6,151 bases of DNA from CAYOXX01 sp964408025 (lineage in GTDB: Bacteria > Acidobacteriota > DATKUA01): NCBI GenBank assembly GCA_964408025.1, contig CAYOXX010000124.1, positions 1 to 6,151 on the forward strand. Direction: 5' to 3'. Of this stretch, positions 1-5,023 are shown piece by piece. The notes beneath the pieces were generated by a model that saw only the letters and a list, made by a program, of their open reading frames with translations, ran no database searches and had not been told where the DNA came from. The translations under genes and the position numbers were made by a program. Numbering within the stretch: the stretch's first letter is position 1; every line of letters begins with the position of its first letter.

Positions 1-659
1 GTCTCCACCACCAGGTAGCGCAGCCCCGCCTCCAGCCCGCGCAGCTGCTCGAGGCGCTCCTTCAGCTCGAGCTCCGAAGGCGGCTGCTGGCAGAATCGCT
101 GCAGCGCCTCGCGCCGGTAGGCGTATATGCCGACGTGCCGGAAATGGAGGCGCGGGTCCGGCTCCCCGTCGCCCGGATAGGGGATAGGCGAGCGGGAGAA
201 GTAGAACGCAAAACCCTCTGCGTCGGCCGCCACCTTGACCACGTCGGGGCGCAGAAGGTCCTCCGCGTCGAGGATCGGGCTTCTTAGGGTGACTACGTCG
301 ACATCGTCGCGCTCGCGCAGCGGCCGCAGGCAGGTGTCGACGGCCGCCGCGGTCACTGTCGGCTCGTCGCCCTGGATGTTAACCACCACCTCGGCGTCCG
401 TGCACCTGGCCACTTCCCATACGCGGTCGCTGCCGCTGCTGTGCCGGTCCGAGGTCATCACCGCCTCGAAGCCGCAGGCGTCGACCGCCTCAGCGATCCG
501 CTCGTCGTCCGTGGCCACGATGACTTTGTCGAGCAGCTCGGCTTGCGACGCCCGCTCGGCCACCCAGCAGACCATCGGCCGGCCGAGCAGTTTCGCCAGC
601 GGCTTGCCCGGAAACCGCTCCGAGGCGTAGCGCGCCGGTATGATTCCGATTGCCCACAT
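1..659 (-). CDS. kdsB: 3-deoxy-manno-octulosonate cytidylyltransferase (CMP-Kdo synthetase), partial: C-terminus beyond the window
   Basis: This cytosolic enzyme transfers CMP from CTP to Kdo, giving the CMP-Kdo used to build the LPS inner core. Reading from the ATG at 659, 219 complete codons lie in the window with no stop, so the frame continues past position 1; the family is usually about 245-255 residues, so roughly 30 are missing. Visible family motifs are the nucleotide-binding start IPARYASERFPGKPL (residues 7-21), VATDDERI (48-55), MTSDRHSSGSDRVWEV (68-83), VNIQGDEP (93-100, with the metal-binding Asp), VVKVA and FYFSRSPIPYP (140-162), HVGIYAYR (175-182) and LEQLRGLEAG (203-212). The start is set by the conserved N-terminus beginning two residues before the first beta strand. 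No clear Shine-Dalgarno sequence precedes it. It stands apart from lpxC and is read away from the CDP-alcohol transferase gene. Family assignment is firm; only the C-terminus is unseen. Confidence 0.95.
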   Translation of the reverse strand, partial: MWAIGIIPARYASERFPGKPLAKLLGRPMVCWVAERASQAELLDKVIVATDDERIAEAVDACGFEAVMTSDRHSSGSDRVWEVARCTDAEVVVNIQGDEPTVTAAAVDTCLRPLRERDDVDVVTLRSPILDAEDLLRPDVVKVAADAEGFAFYFSRSPIPYPGDGEPDPRLHFRHVGIYAYRREALQRFCQQPPSELELKERLEQLRGLEAGLRYLVVE

Positions 660-719
660 AGACGCAAACCACGAGAATGTGAATTGCTTTAGGGGGGATT
701 TCACTAGAGGCCCACTACC

Positions 720-749
720 ACTATACTACAGCCCGGCGGGCACAGTCAA
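720..749 (-). promoter_or_regulatory. Sigma-70-type promoter for kdsB, with a palindrome in its spacer
   Basis: On the minus strand, TTGACT (744-749) is followed after 18 bases by TATAGT (720-725), each one mismatch from the sigma-70 consensus. Predicted transcription start is near 713, giving a leader of about 54 bases before the kdsB ATG. The spacer contains the 11-base palindrome GCCCGCCGGGC (731-741), which could be an operator or chance in GC-rich DNA. A TATACT on the plus strand (722-727) overlaps the -10 box but has no good -35 partner. Confidence 0.6.
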
Positions 750-794
750 CGAAGGGAGGAGATTGAGGTAAACCGTTATTATTCAGTAAGTTAA

Positions 795-941
795 CATACA
801 TTTCACGACTATATACCGCTTGACAAGATCACCGACGTTTCCTACGATGATTTCGGTCCGGTCAGGGCAGAGAAGCAGATTCGGATCGTGAGCGCTTGGC
901 CGGGCGATGCGGAACGGGCGGCGGTTGCCATCGCCAAGTGA
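795..941 (+). pseudogene. Possible gene remnant: open frame without a start codon, coding-like C-terminal tail
   Basis: Between an in-frame TAA (792-794) and a TGA (939-941) there are 48 sense codons with no ATG, GTG or TTG before codon 32 (GTG at 888). The translation has a natural-looking protein composition (DYIPLDKITDVSYDDFGPVR, then EKQIRIVSAWPGDAERAAVAIAK), with alternating hydrophobic residues and a helical tail, unlike the Arg/Pro/Ala-rich shadows elsewhere in this GC-rich window. The IPLDKITDV stretch loosely recalls bacterial PH-like domains, but that is too weak to name the family. It may be the 3' end of a decayed gene. It could instead be chance, since a promoter-like sequence lies inside it. 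Confidence 0.3.
820..848 (+). promoter_or_regulatory. Sigma-70-type promoter candidate for the CDP-alcohol transferase gene
   Basis: TTGACA (820-825) is a perfect -35 consensus, followed after exactly 17 bases by TACGAT (843-848), which keeps the four outer bases of the -10 consensus. The predicted start near 855 gives a leader of about 155 bases before the ATG at 1010. It lies inside the coding-like fragment at 795-941, so one of the two readings may be coincidental. Confidence 0.45.
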
Positions 942-1009
942 GCGAGGCGGGCGGCGCGCAGCCGCGGGCAGGGCGCTCCGGAAGGCGGCAGGGTCAGGAT
1001 GGCTCAGAG

Positions 1010-1609
1010 ATGATTCGCGACGCCTTTTCCCGCTACGTGGGCGGCCTGCGCGACTTCCTCGCCAGGACACTGGTCATCTTCGATCCCAACTTCCTCACCT
1101 TCACCGGCCTCGTCTTCAACATCCTCGTCGGCGTGCTCTTCGCCTTCGGCCACATCGTAGGCGGCGGCTACATGATGATCCTGGCCGGCGCCTTCGATGT
1201 CCTCGACGGCGCCGTGGCCCGCGCCGGCAAGCGGATCACGAGGTTCGGGGGCTACTTCGACGCGGTGATCGACCGCTACTCCGACCTGGCGGTCCTGGTC
1301 GGCGTCATGGTCTACTTCGCCGCGCTGCGGAACACCTTCTACCTGGTGCTGACCGGCATCGCGCTGATCGGCTCGATAATGATCAGCTACGCCCGCGCCC
1401 GCGCGGAGTTGACGATCCCCCAGTGCAAGGTCGGCTTCATGGAGCGCCCCGAGCGCCACATCACGCTGATGATCGGCGCGATCTTCAACCACCTGATCAC
1501 CGCCATCTGGATCCTCGCCGTCACCACGCACATCGACGCCATCCACCGCATATACTTCACCTGGAAGGAGATCAAACGACTGGAAACAGAAGCAGCAGAC
1601 AAGAATTAG
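1010..1609 (+). CDS. CDP-alcohol phosphatidyltransferase family membrane protein (phospholipid head-group synthase)
   Basis: Integral membrane enzyme that displaces CMP from a CDP-lipid with an alcohol acceptor to form a phospholipid. The 199-residue product carries the complete family signature DGx2ARx8Gx3Dx3D: D66, G67, A70, R71, G80, D84 and D88, plus the preceding D63. These acidic residues bind the metal and CDP. Hydrophobic segments lie near residues 30-60, 92-127 and 150-172. After the active site comes SYARARAE (126-133) and GFMERPER (142-149); this pattern resembles inositol-phosphate or archaetidyl-type transferases as much as the PgsA glycerophosphate enzymes, so the acceptor is uncertain. 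The ATG at 1010 is chosen because the family-like sequence begins there and an AGGA-like site ends about 10 bases upstream. A TTG at 896 would add 38 unconvincing, Gly/Arg-rich residues. The gene is convergent with lpxC. Confidence 0.9.
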   Translation: MIRDAFSRYVGGLRDFLARTLVIFDPNFLTFTGLVFNILVGVLFAFGHIVGGGYMMILAGAFDVLDGAVARAGKRITRFGGYFDAVIDRYSDLAVLVGVMVYFAALRNTFYLVLTGIALIGSIMISYARARAELTIPQCKVGFMERPERHITLMIGAIFNHLITAIWILAVTTHIDAIHRIYFTWKEIKRLETEAADKN

Positions 1610-1809
1610 CAGGGAAAACAAGAACAACCATCTGTTTCGCAATAATACTATCTCGTAAATATGCTAGTTTTTGCTGGTCTTTCGAGCGGGCTCTGTTCGC
1701 CGCGCTCATCCATATCAATGATGTGTGGCAATATAGTTGGTACAATTGGATAAAGTGCTTTATTCCGAGTAAGATACGGCAAAAATATGTGGGAGTCTTT
1801 GTTCTTCCT
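1610..1809. other. AT-richer interval between the convergent transferase and lpxC genes
   Basis: No gene is visible. It contains a GC stem with a 7-base loop (1684-1707) and a near-palindrome GGATAAAG-TG-CTTTATTCC (1748-1766, one bulged base). Neither is followed by a U-rich run on either strand in the manner of a classical intrinsic terminator. A T-rich run (1668-1674) lies before, not after, the GC stem on the plus strand. Confidence 0.6.
1684..1707. terminator. Hairpin between convergent genes, weak terminator candidate
   Basis: GAGCGGGC (1684-1691) can pair with GCCGCGCTC (1699-1707) with one bulged G and a TCTGTTC loop, about 75 bases after the transferase stop. The position between converging genes fits a transcription end. 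The lack of a following T-tract on either strand argues against a standard Rho-independent terminator. Confidence 0.25.
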
Positions 1810-2712
1810 CTATGAGTACTGCTCTGCGAGGCCGAGCTCGGGTAAGGCATCGGCGGCGGGGACGCGGGCCTTGGCGATCTCGTAGGCGTCCTTGTTGTCC
1901 AGCAGCGCGTTGACCAGGGCGATGTGGAGCTGGTGGCCGGCGCGCTGGGCCACCACGTGGCCCTGAATGCTGGGCCCGAGGAATGCCAGGTCGCCGAGAG
2001 CGTCGAGTATCTTGTGGCGGACGAACTCGTCGGGGAAGCGCAGGTTGTGGTTGAGTATGCGGTTCTCGCCGATGACGATGGCGTTCTCGAGCGAGCCGCC
2101 CAGGGCGAGGCCGTTGCGGCGCAGCATCTCGACGTCCTTGAGGAAGCCGAACGTTCGCGCCGGAGCGATCTCCTCGCAGAAGGTTTCCTCGCTGATGATC
2201 AGGCTGCGGCTCTGGCGCCTGAGCAGCGGGTGCTCGAATTCGATGGTGTAGGTGATGCGGAAGGAATCGGATGGGTAGATGGCTATGCCCTTGCCGTCGC
2301 CGCTGATCTTCACCGGCTTGAGCACCTTCAGAACCTTGCGCAGCCGGGTCTGAGCCCTGGCGCCGGCCTCGTGCAACATGTAGATAAAGGGGGCCGCGCT
2401 GCCGTCCATGATCGGCAGCTCCGGCCCGTCGATGGCCACCTCGATGTTGTCGATTCCGAGGCAGTGGAGGGCGGCCATGAAGTGCTCGACGGTCTGCACG
2501 GAGGCGCCGTTGTTGCTGATCGAGGTGGCGTAGACGGTGGTCGAGAAGTGCTCTGGGCGGGCCGGAATGCGGGCGCCGTCGAGATCCTCACGGATGAAGG
2601 TTATCCCGGAATTGGTAGCGGCCGGTCGCAGCTCCATCTTGACTCTGCGGCCCGTATGAAGCGCGATGCCTGTGAATGCAATGGGATCTTTAATCGTTTT
2701 TTGGTAAATCAT
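1810..2712 (-). CDS. lpxC: UDP-3-O-acyl-N-acetylglucosamine deacetylase
   Basis: Zinc-dependent cytosolic enzyme that removes the N-acetyl group from UDP-3-O-acyl-GlcNAc, the committed step of lipid A synthesis. At 300 residues it matches the usual single-domain length (about 300-305) and is not fused to FabZ. It opens with the LpxC start (TIKDPIAFTGIALHTGR, 6-22). The first zinc ligand is H77 in SVQTVEHFMAAL (71-82), with catalytic E76. GIDNIEVAIDGPELPIMDGS (86-105) is strongly conserved, as are ARTFGF (185-190) and the loop around GGSLENAIVI (205-214). H233 and D237 in RHKILDALGDL (232-242) complete the zinc site, and H260 in AGHQLH (258-263) is the catalytic histidine; the 27-residue spacing from H233 equals that in E. 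coli LpxC. The ATG at 2712 gives the conserved N-terminus and is preceded only by a weak G-rich ribosome site (GGGTGGGG). Two promoter candidates lie upstream. Confidence 0.97.
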   Translation of the reverse strand: MIYQKTIKDPIAFTGIALHTGRRVKMELRPAATNSGITFIREDLDGARIPARPEHFSTTVYATSISNNGASVQTVEHFMAALHCLGIDNIEVAIDGPELPIMDGSAAPFIYMLHEAGARAQTRLRKVLKVLKPVKISGDGKGIAIYPSDSFRITYTIEFEHPLLRRQSRSLIISEETFCEEIAPARTFGFLKDVEMLRRNGLALGGSLENAIVIGENRILNHNLRFPDEFVRHKILDALGDLAFLGPSIQGHVVAQRAGHQLHIALVNALLDNKDAYEIAKARVPAADALPELGLAEQYS

Positions 2713-2753
2713 ATATGCTAATACCCCACCCTATAACAACCCGATATATTCTC

Positions 2754-2769
2754 AGCATATCTCGTGCCA
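2754..2769 (-). promoter_or_regulatory. Sigma-54 (-24/-12) promoter candidate upstream of lpxC
   Basis: The minus strand reads TGGCAC-GAGAT-ATGCT, against the sigma-54 consensus TGGCAC-N5-TTGC(A/T). The -24 box is perfect, the spacing is exact, the invariant GC of the -12 box is present, and only one base of eleven differs. The start point would be near 2743, leaving a leader of about 31 bases before the lpxC ATG. A competing sigma-70 reading overlaps it: TTGGCA (2765-2770), 16 bases, then TATATC. Confidence 0.5.
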
Positions 2770-2861
2770 AAGTTAACGAGCGCCTGGGAGCGATATAATA
2801 TCTTAGTAATCAGCATGTTACTGGCACCTGTCGGCCCGCTCGCCCGCTCGAGGCGGTTGTT

Positions 2862-2879
2862 TGTTGCGTTATTACAACA
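2862..2879. repeat. Short inverted repeat, possible regulator-binding site
   Basis: TGTTG-8-CAACA forms an 18-base inverted repeat. It sits about 120-136 bases upstream of the start predicted for the sigma-54-like element, within the usual range of enhancer sites for sigma-54 activators. It also lies inside the leader of the distal sigma-70-type promoter. The arms are only 5 bases long, so chance is possible. Confidence 0.2.
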
Positions 2880-2935
2880 GCAGACGACCTCCAGTTGTGA
2901 AAACGCCAACCTTTTCGGCCGGCGAAATCGGGCGG

Positions 2936-2964
2936 ACTATAGAACAGGTCGAGGCAAATGGCAA
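2936..2964 (-). promoter_or_regulatory. Sigma-70-type promoter between the VWA gene and lpxC
   Basis: TTGCCA (2959-2964), a 17-base spacer and TATAGT (2936-2941) on the minus strand; each hexamer has one mismatch and the spacing is optimal. The -10 box is identical to that proposed for kdsB. It begins about 15 bases after the VWA stop codon. The predicted start near 2929 gives an unusually long leader of about 217 bases before lpxC. Confidence 0.6.
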
Positions 2965-2978
2965 GAGGCGGCGGAGGC

Positions 2979-4166
2979 TTATGGTGTCGCGAAGTAGCCC
3001 CTGCGGTGCCTGATCGTCAGGTCCGGCCGGCCCCTGACGCTGACCGCGATTTCGCGCCAGCGGCCGTTGCGGACGCCGCTGGTGGGGTAGTAGGCGATGG
3101 TGTACTGGCTGCTGAGGTCGCGCCCGATGGCGGCGTAGATTTCGGGGAGGTGGCTGATGAAGCTGGGGAAGTACGCCTGCCCGCCGGTGATCTCGGCCAG
3201 CGAGTGGAGCTGTCGAATTGTCGCCCGGGTCTCGTGGGCTCGCGTCTGGGCGCCGGTGAGTGTCTGGAGGCCGACGGAGTAGAGTATGACGCCGGTCTTG
3301 GGCAGGTAGTCGAGCACCTCGTCGAAGTCGAAGGCGCTGTCGGTGTCGTCGCCGTCGGAGAGCAGGACAACGGCCCTCTTGCCCCTGAGGCCGAACAGCT
3401 TGCGCGCGGTGCCGGCGACGGCGTCGTAGAGTGCGGTACCGCCGTTGGGACCGGTCAGGCGAATCGCCATCTCCAGCGCCATGGTGTCGCTGGTGAGCGG
3501 CTGGTAGAGGATGAGGCGGTGGTCGAAGCCGAGCACCATCGCCGCGTCGTCCTCGCCGATGAGCGAGCCGACCAGGTCGACGGCGGCGGCCTGCGAGCGG
3601 GCGATGCGGTTGCCGATCATGCTCGAGCTGATGTCCAGCAGCAGGGCCAGCGTCAGAGGCGTGCTCTCGGCGGAGAAGAAGGCGATCTCCTGAGGCGCCC
3701 CGTCCTCGGCAACCGCGAAGTCGTCACGCGTCAGGCCGCGCACGTAGTTGCCCTCGGCGTCGGTGACCGCGGCGTATAGTGTCACCAGGTCAACCCGCAC
3801 GCTGATGCCCACTTGCGGTTGGTTCCGGAGCACCAGCGTATCGAGGGCTCGCCGGCCCGACCGCGTCCTGGCCTCCGCCCGGATGCGGTGGACGCTGGCG
3901 GGCGAGAGGTTGCGGACGGCGAAGCTGTATGGCGGCGCCGCGAGCACCCCCAGGCTTTCGCCGTCCAGGAACACCTCGACGGACTCAAGCTCCTCGCCCT
4001 CGGCGACGTAAACCTCCACCTCGACGACGCTCTCCGCTATCAGCCGCTCCAGGGGGGTGGGGGCCACGATATCCACCCGCACCGGCTGTTGGGGCTGCGC
4101 AACGGTAGGCAGCGCGGCCGCACTGACGGCCAGCAAGGTAAGGAGAATTCTTAGCGGCTCGCTCAT
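2979..4166 (-). CDS. Secreted von Willebrand factor A protein of the VWFA-related Acidobacterial domain type
   Basis: Predicted exported protein of 395 residues; its partner and role are unknown, since VWA domains mediate metal-dependent protein binding. The N-terminus has a Sec-type signal peptide (hydrophobic 7-20, likely cut near VAQ, 22-24). Residues about 45-115 look like an Ig-like beta domain (EVEVYVAEGEELESVEVFLD). Then comes the family hallmark VTLYAAVTDAEGNYVRGLTR (128-147) with DDFAVAEDGAPQEIAFF (148-164), and the VWA domain at about 170-350. The MIDAS metal site is complete: DISSS (178-182), T244 in GGTALYDA and D271 in LSDGDD. The C-terminal QYTIAYYPT (354-362) and IRHRRGYFA (385-393) segments are typical of the family. 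The ATG at 4166 gives a proper signal peptide but has no Shine-Dalgarno sequence; an extended -10 sits 8 bases upstream. It follows the haem-protein gene by 81 bases. Confidence 0.88.
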   Translation of the reverse strand: MSEPLRILLTLLAVSAAALPTVAQPQQPVRVDIVAPTPLERLIAESVVEVEVYVAEGEELESVEVFLDGESLGVLAAPPYSFAVRNLSPASVHRIRAEARTRSGRRALDTLVLRNQPQVGISVRVDLVTLYAAVTDAEGNYVRGLTRDDFAVAEDGAPQEIAFFSAESTPLTLALLLDISSSMIGNRIARSQAAAVDLVGSLIGEDDAAMVLGFDHRLILYQPLTSDTMALEMAIRLTGPNGGTALYDAVAGTARKLFGLRGKRAVVLLSDGDDTDSAFDFDEVLDYLPKTGVILYSVGLQTLTGAQTRAHETRATIRQLHSLAEITGGQAYFPSFISHLPEIYAAIGRDLSSQYTIAYYPTSGVRNGRWREIAVSVRGRPDLTIRHRRGYFATP

Positions 4167-4174
4167 TGACGACG

Positions 4175-4183
4175 AGTATAGCA
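4175..4183 (-). promoter_or_regulatory. Extended -10 promoter abutting the VWA gene; likely leaderless transcript
   Basis: The minus strand carries TGC-TATACT (TG at 4182-4183, -10 hexamer 4175-4180). No good -35 hexamer lies at 16-18 bases, which an extended -10 can tolerate. The expected start, about 7 bases downstream, falls at 4167-4168, next to the ATG at 4166. With no ribosome site present, this fits a leaderless mRNA. Confidence 0.45.
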
Positions 4184-4247
4184 GGCGGCGCCCGTCGGCA
4201 TCTGTAATCCCGACAACCGCCAGCGGGTCAACATCTCCAGGCGGTGC

Positions 4248-4940
4248 CTAATGCCCGGAGATGAACTGTATCACCTCGACCACCGCGACCAGCTCGCCGA
4301 CAGTCCAGCCGTCCAGCGGCGCCACGTCGCGGGCCGGCACGGCACTGTCTCCCCAGAAGGCGAGTGCGTCCTCGGCGGTGCCGTGACAGGCAGAACACGA
4401 CTCCCGCATCCGCAGCGGCCTGAAGTAGCGCAGTGTCCCCGCTGACCTGTCCAGCCTCACGAACTCCGGCTCAGCCGTCCGCCTGACGAGGAGGTCGAGT
4501 GCCTCCTCCTCGATCTCGTCGCCGGTCTGCCCGGCCGCGGAGAGCAGCCTGACGGAGAACCTCTGCCCCTCGGCGCCGATGCGGTTGAACTCGACCAGGT
4601 TGCGATGGAAGGCCACGGCCAACAGTGCCGCCTCCGGCGTGAGCCGGTCTTCGTCGGCGAGGCGCCTCAGCTCCTCGCCCTCGACGGCGGCCGCCCCACT
4701 CAACCTCTCGATGGCCAGGGCGATGGTGCGGGCGAACTCGAGACGCAGGTCGGCCAGGCGTAGATCGCTCGGCACCTGAGCGGTGCCGTTGGCTGTGCTC
4801 GGCTCGCCCGGCTCCATAACGAGCTGGAACACGACCACGATAACCAGCACAACGGCTACCGCCAGCCCGCCGGCGATGAGGGTCATGACGCTGCCGTCGA
4901 AGCGCCTTCGCCGCCTAACTTCTTTCTCGCCTTCGCCCAT
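4248..4940 (-). CDS. Membrane-anchored c-type haem protein, Tll0287-like (DUF3365) domain
   Basis: Predicted signal-anchored protein of 230 residues with its haem domain outside the cytoplasmic membrane. A basic N-terminus (RRRRR, 9-13) precedes one transmembrane helix (about 19-41). The rest has the Tll0287-like arrangement: a helical region (60-120), RNLVEFNR and RFSVRLLS (113-134), then EPEFVRLDR and LRYFRPLRMRESCSACHG (157-187), ending with GWTVGELVAVVEV (211-223). The CxxCH motif C182-H186 attaches one haem c covalently. In this family such domains occur alone or as sensor modules of histidine kinases and methyl-accepting proteins; here there is no output domain, so electron transfer, ligand binding or redox sensing through a partner are all possible. 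The ATG at 4940 is supported by GGGAGG at 4950-4955, nine bases upstream. It lies 83 bases after the enolase-family gene on the same strand. Confidence 0.82.
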   Translation of the reverse strand: MGEGEKEVRRRRRFDGSVMTLIAGGLAVAVVLVIVVVFQLVMEPGEPSTANGTAQVPSDLRLADLRLEFARTIALAIERLSGAAAVEGEELRRLADEDRLTPEAALLAVAFHRNLVEFNRIGAEGQRFSVRLLSAAGQTGDEIEEEALDLLVRRTAEPEFVRLDRSAGTLRYFRPLRMRESCSACHGTAEDALAFWGDSAVPARDVAPLDGWTVGELVAVVEVIQFISGH

Positions 4941-4949
4941 ACGGCATCG

Positions 4950-4955
4950 CCTCCC
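4950..4955 (-). promoter_or_regulatory. Ribosome binding site fixing the haem-protein start
   Basis: GGGAGG nine bases before the ATG at 4940; the strongest Shine-Dalgarno match in the window and the reason for this start. Confidence 0.7.
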
Positions 4956-4973
4956 ACGCGTTGTTCAGATTCA

Positions 4974-4982
4974 ATCGTACCA
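4974..4982 (-). promoter_or_regulatory. Possible extended -10 promoter for the haem-protein gene
   Basis: TGG-TACGAT on the minus strand (TG at 4981-4982, hexamer 4974-4979) lies about 34 bases before the ATG at 4940. No -35 match is visible because the GC-rich tandem repeat occupies that position. It would allow expression independent of the upstream enolase-family gene. Confidence 0.3.
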
Positions 4983-4990
4983 CATTATTC

Positions 4991-5016
4991 CCGGACGGGG
5001 CGGCCGGACGGGGCGG
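4991..5016. repeat. Perfect 13-base tandem duplication
   Basis: CCGGACGGGGCGG occurs twice in direct succession (4991-5003 and 5004-5016), in the gap just after the stop of the enolase-family gene. It looks like a replication-slippage duplication. It does not form a hairpin with a U-tract, so it is not a terminator. Confidence 0.9.
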
Positions 5017-5023
5017 CATGAAC

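Larger units (their letters stand above)
660..1009. other. Gene-poor interval between divergent kdsB and the CDP-alcohol transferase gene
   Basis: No complete gene with a credible start is visible here. The stretch holds the kdsB promoter candidate, an AT-richer patch around 765-815, a start-less coding-like fragment (795-941), and a plus-strand promoter candidate (820-848). The last part (about 940-1009) is very GC-rich with no recognised content. A minus-strand open frame over 783-1070 is rich in Arg and Ser and runs into the shadow of the transferase gene, so I do not call it. Confidence 0.6.
2713..2978. other. Regulatory interval upstream of lpxC
   Basis: The gap contains two promoter candidates reading into lpxC, a short inverted repeat, and a tandem copy of CCCGCTCG (2835-2842 and 2843-2850). 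A 63-codon minus-strand frame from a TTG at 2909 to 2718 has no convincing ribosome site or recognisable sequence and is not called as a gene. No known riboswitch fold was recognised in the 217-base leader. Confidence 0.6.

Noticed and set aside
235..692. Plus-strand frames opposite kdsB
   Set aside because: Ser/Arg-rich shadows; the minus strand encodes continuous, motif-complete KdsB.
896..1009. N-terminal extension of the transferase from a TTG at 896
   Set aside because: The extra 38 residues are Gly/Arg-rich and unlike the family, while the ATG at 1010 gives the expected start.
907..1815. Long plus-strand open frame of 302 codons overlapping the CDP-alcohol transferase
   Set aside because: Its translation is extremely rich in Arg, His and Pro, and it overlaps in another frame a gene with a complete catalytic motif; it is a shadow of GC-rich codon use.
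1924..2721. Plus-strand frame opposite lpxC (265 codons)
   Set aside because: Antisense to lpxC, low-complexity Val/Ala/Gly/Glu composition, no recognisable motif.
2822..2837. Second TGGCAC on the plus strand, as a sigma-54 promoter
   Set aside because: The -12 box is missing (GGCCC instead of TTGCA/T), and it would read away from lpxC towards the VWA 3' end.
2718..2909. Small minus-strand frame (63 codons) in the lpxC leader
   Set aside because: TTG start without a spaced ribosome site, no recognisable sequence; kept only as a possibility within the leader.
2958..3779. Plus-strand frame opposite the VWA gene (273 codons)
   Set aside because: Antisense shadow with Gly/Val/Ala-rich translation; the opposite strand has an intact VWA domain.
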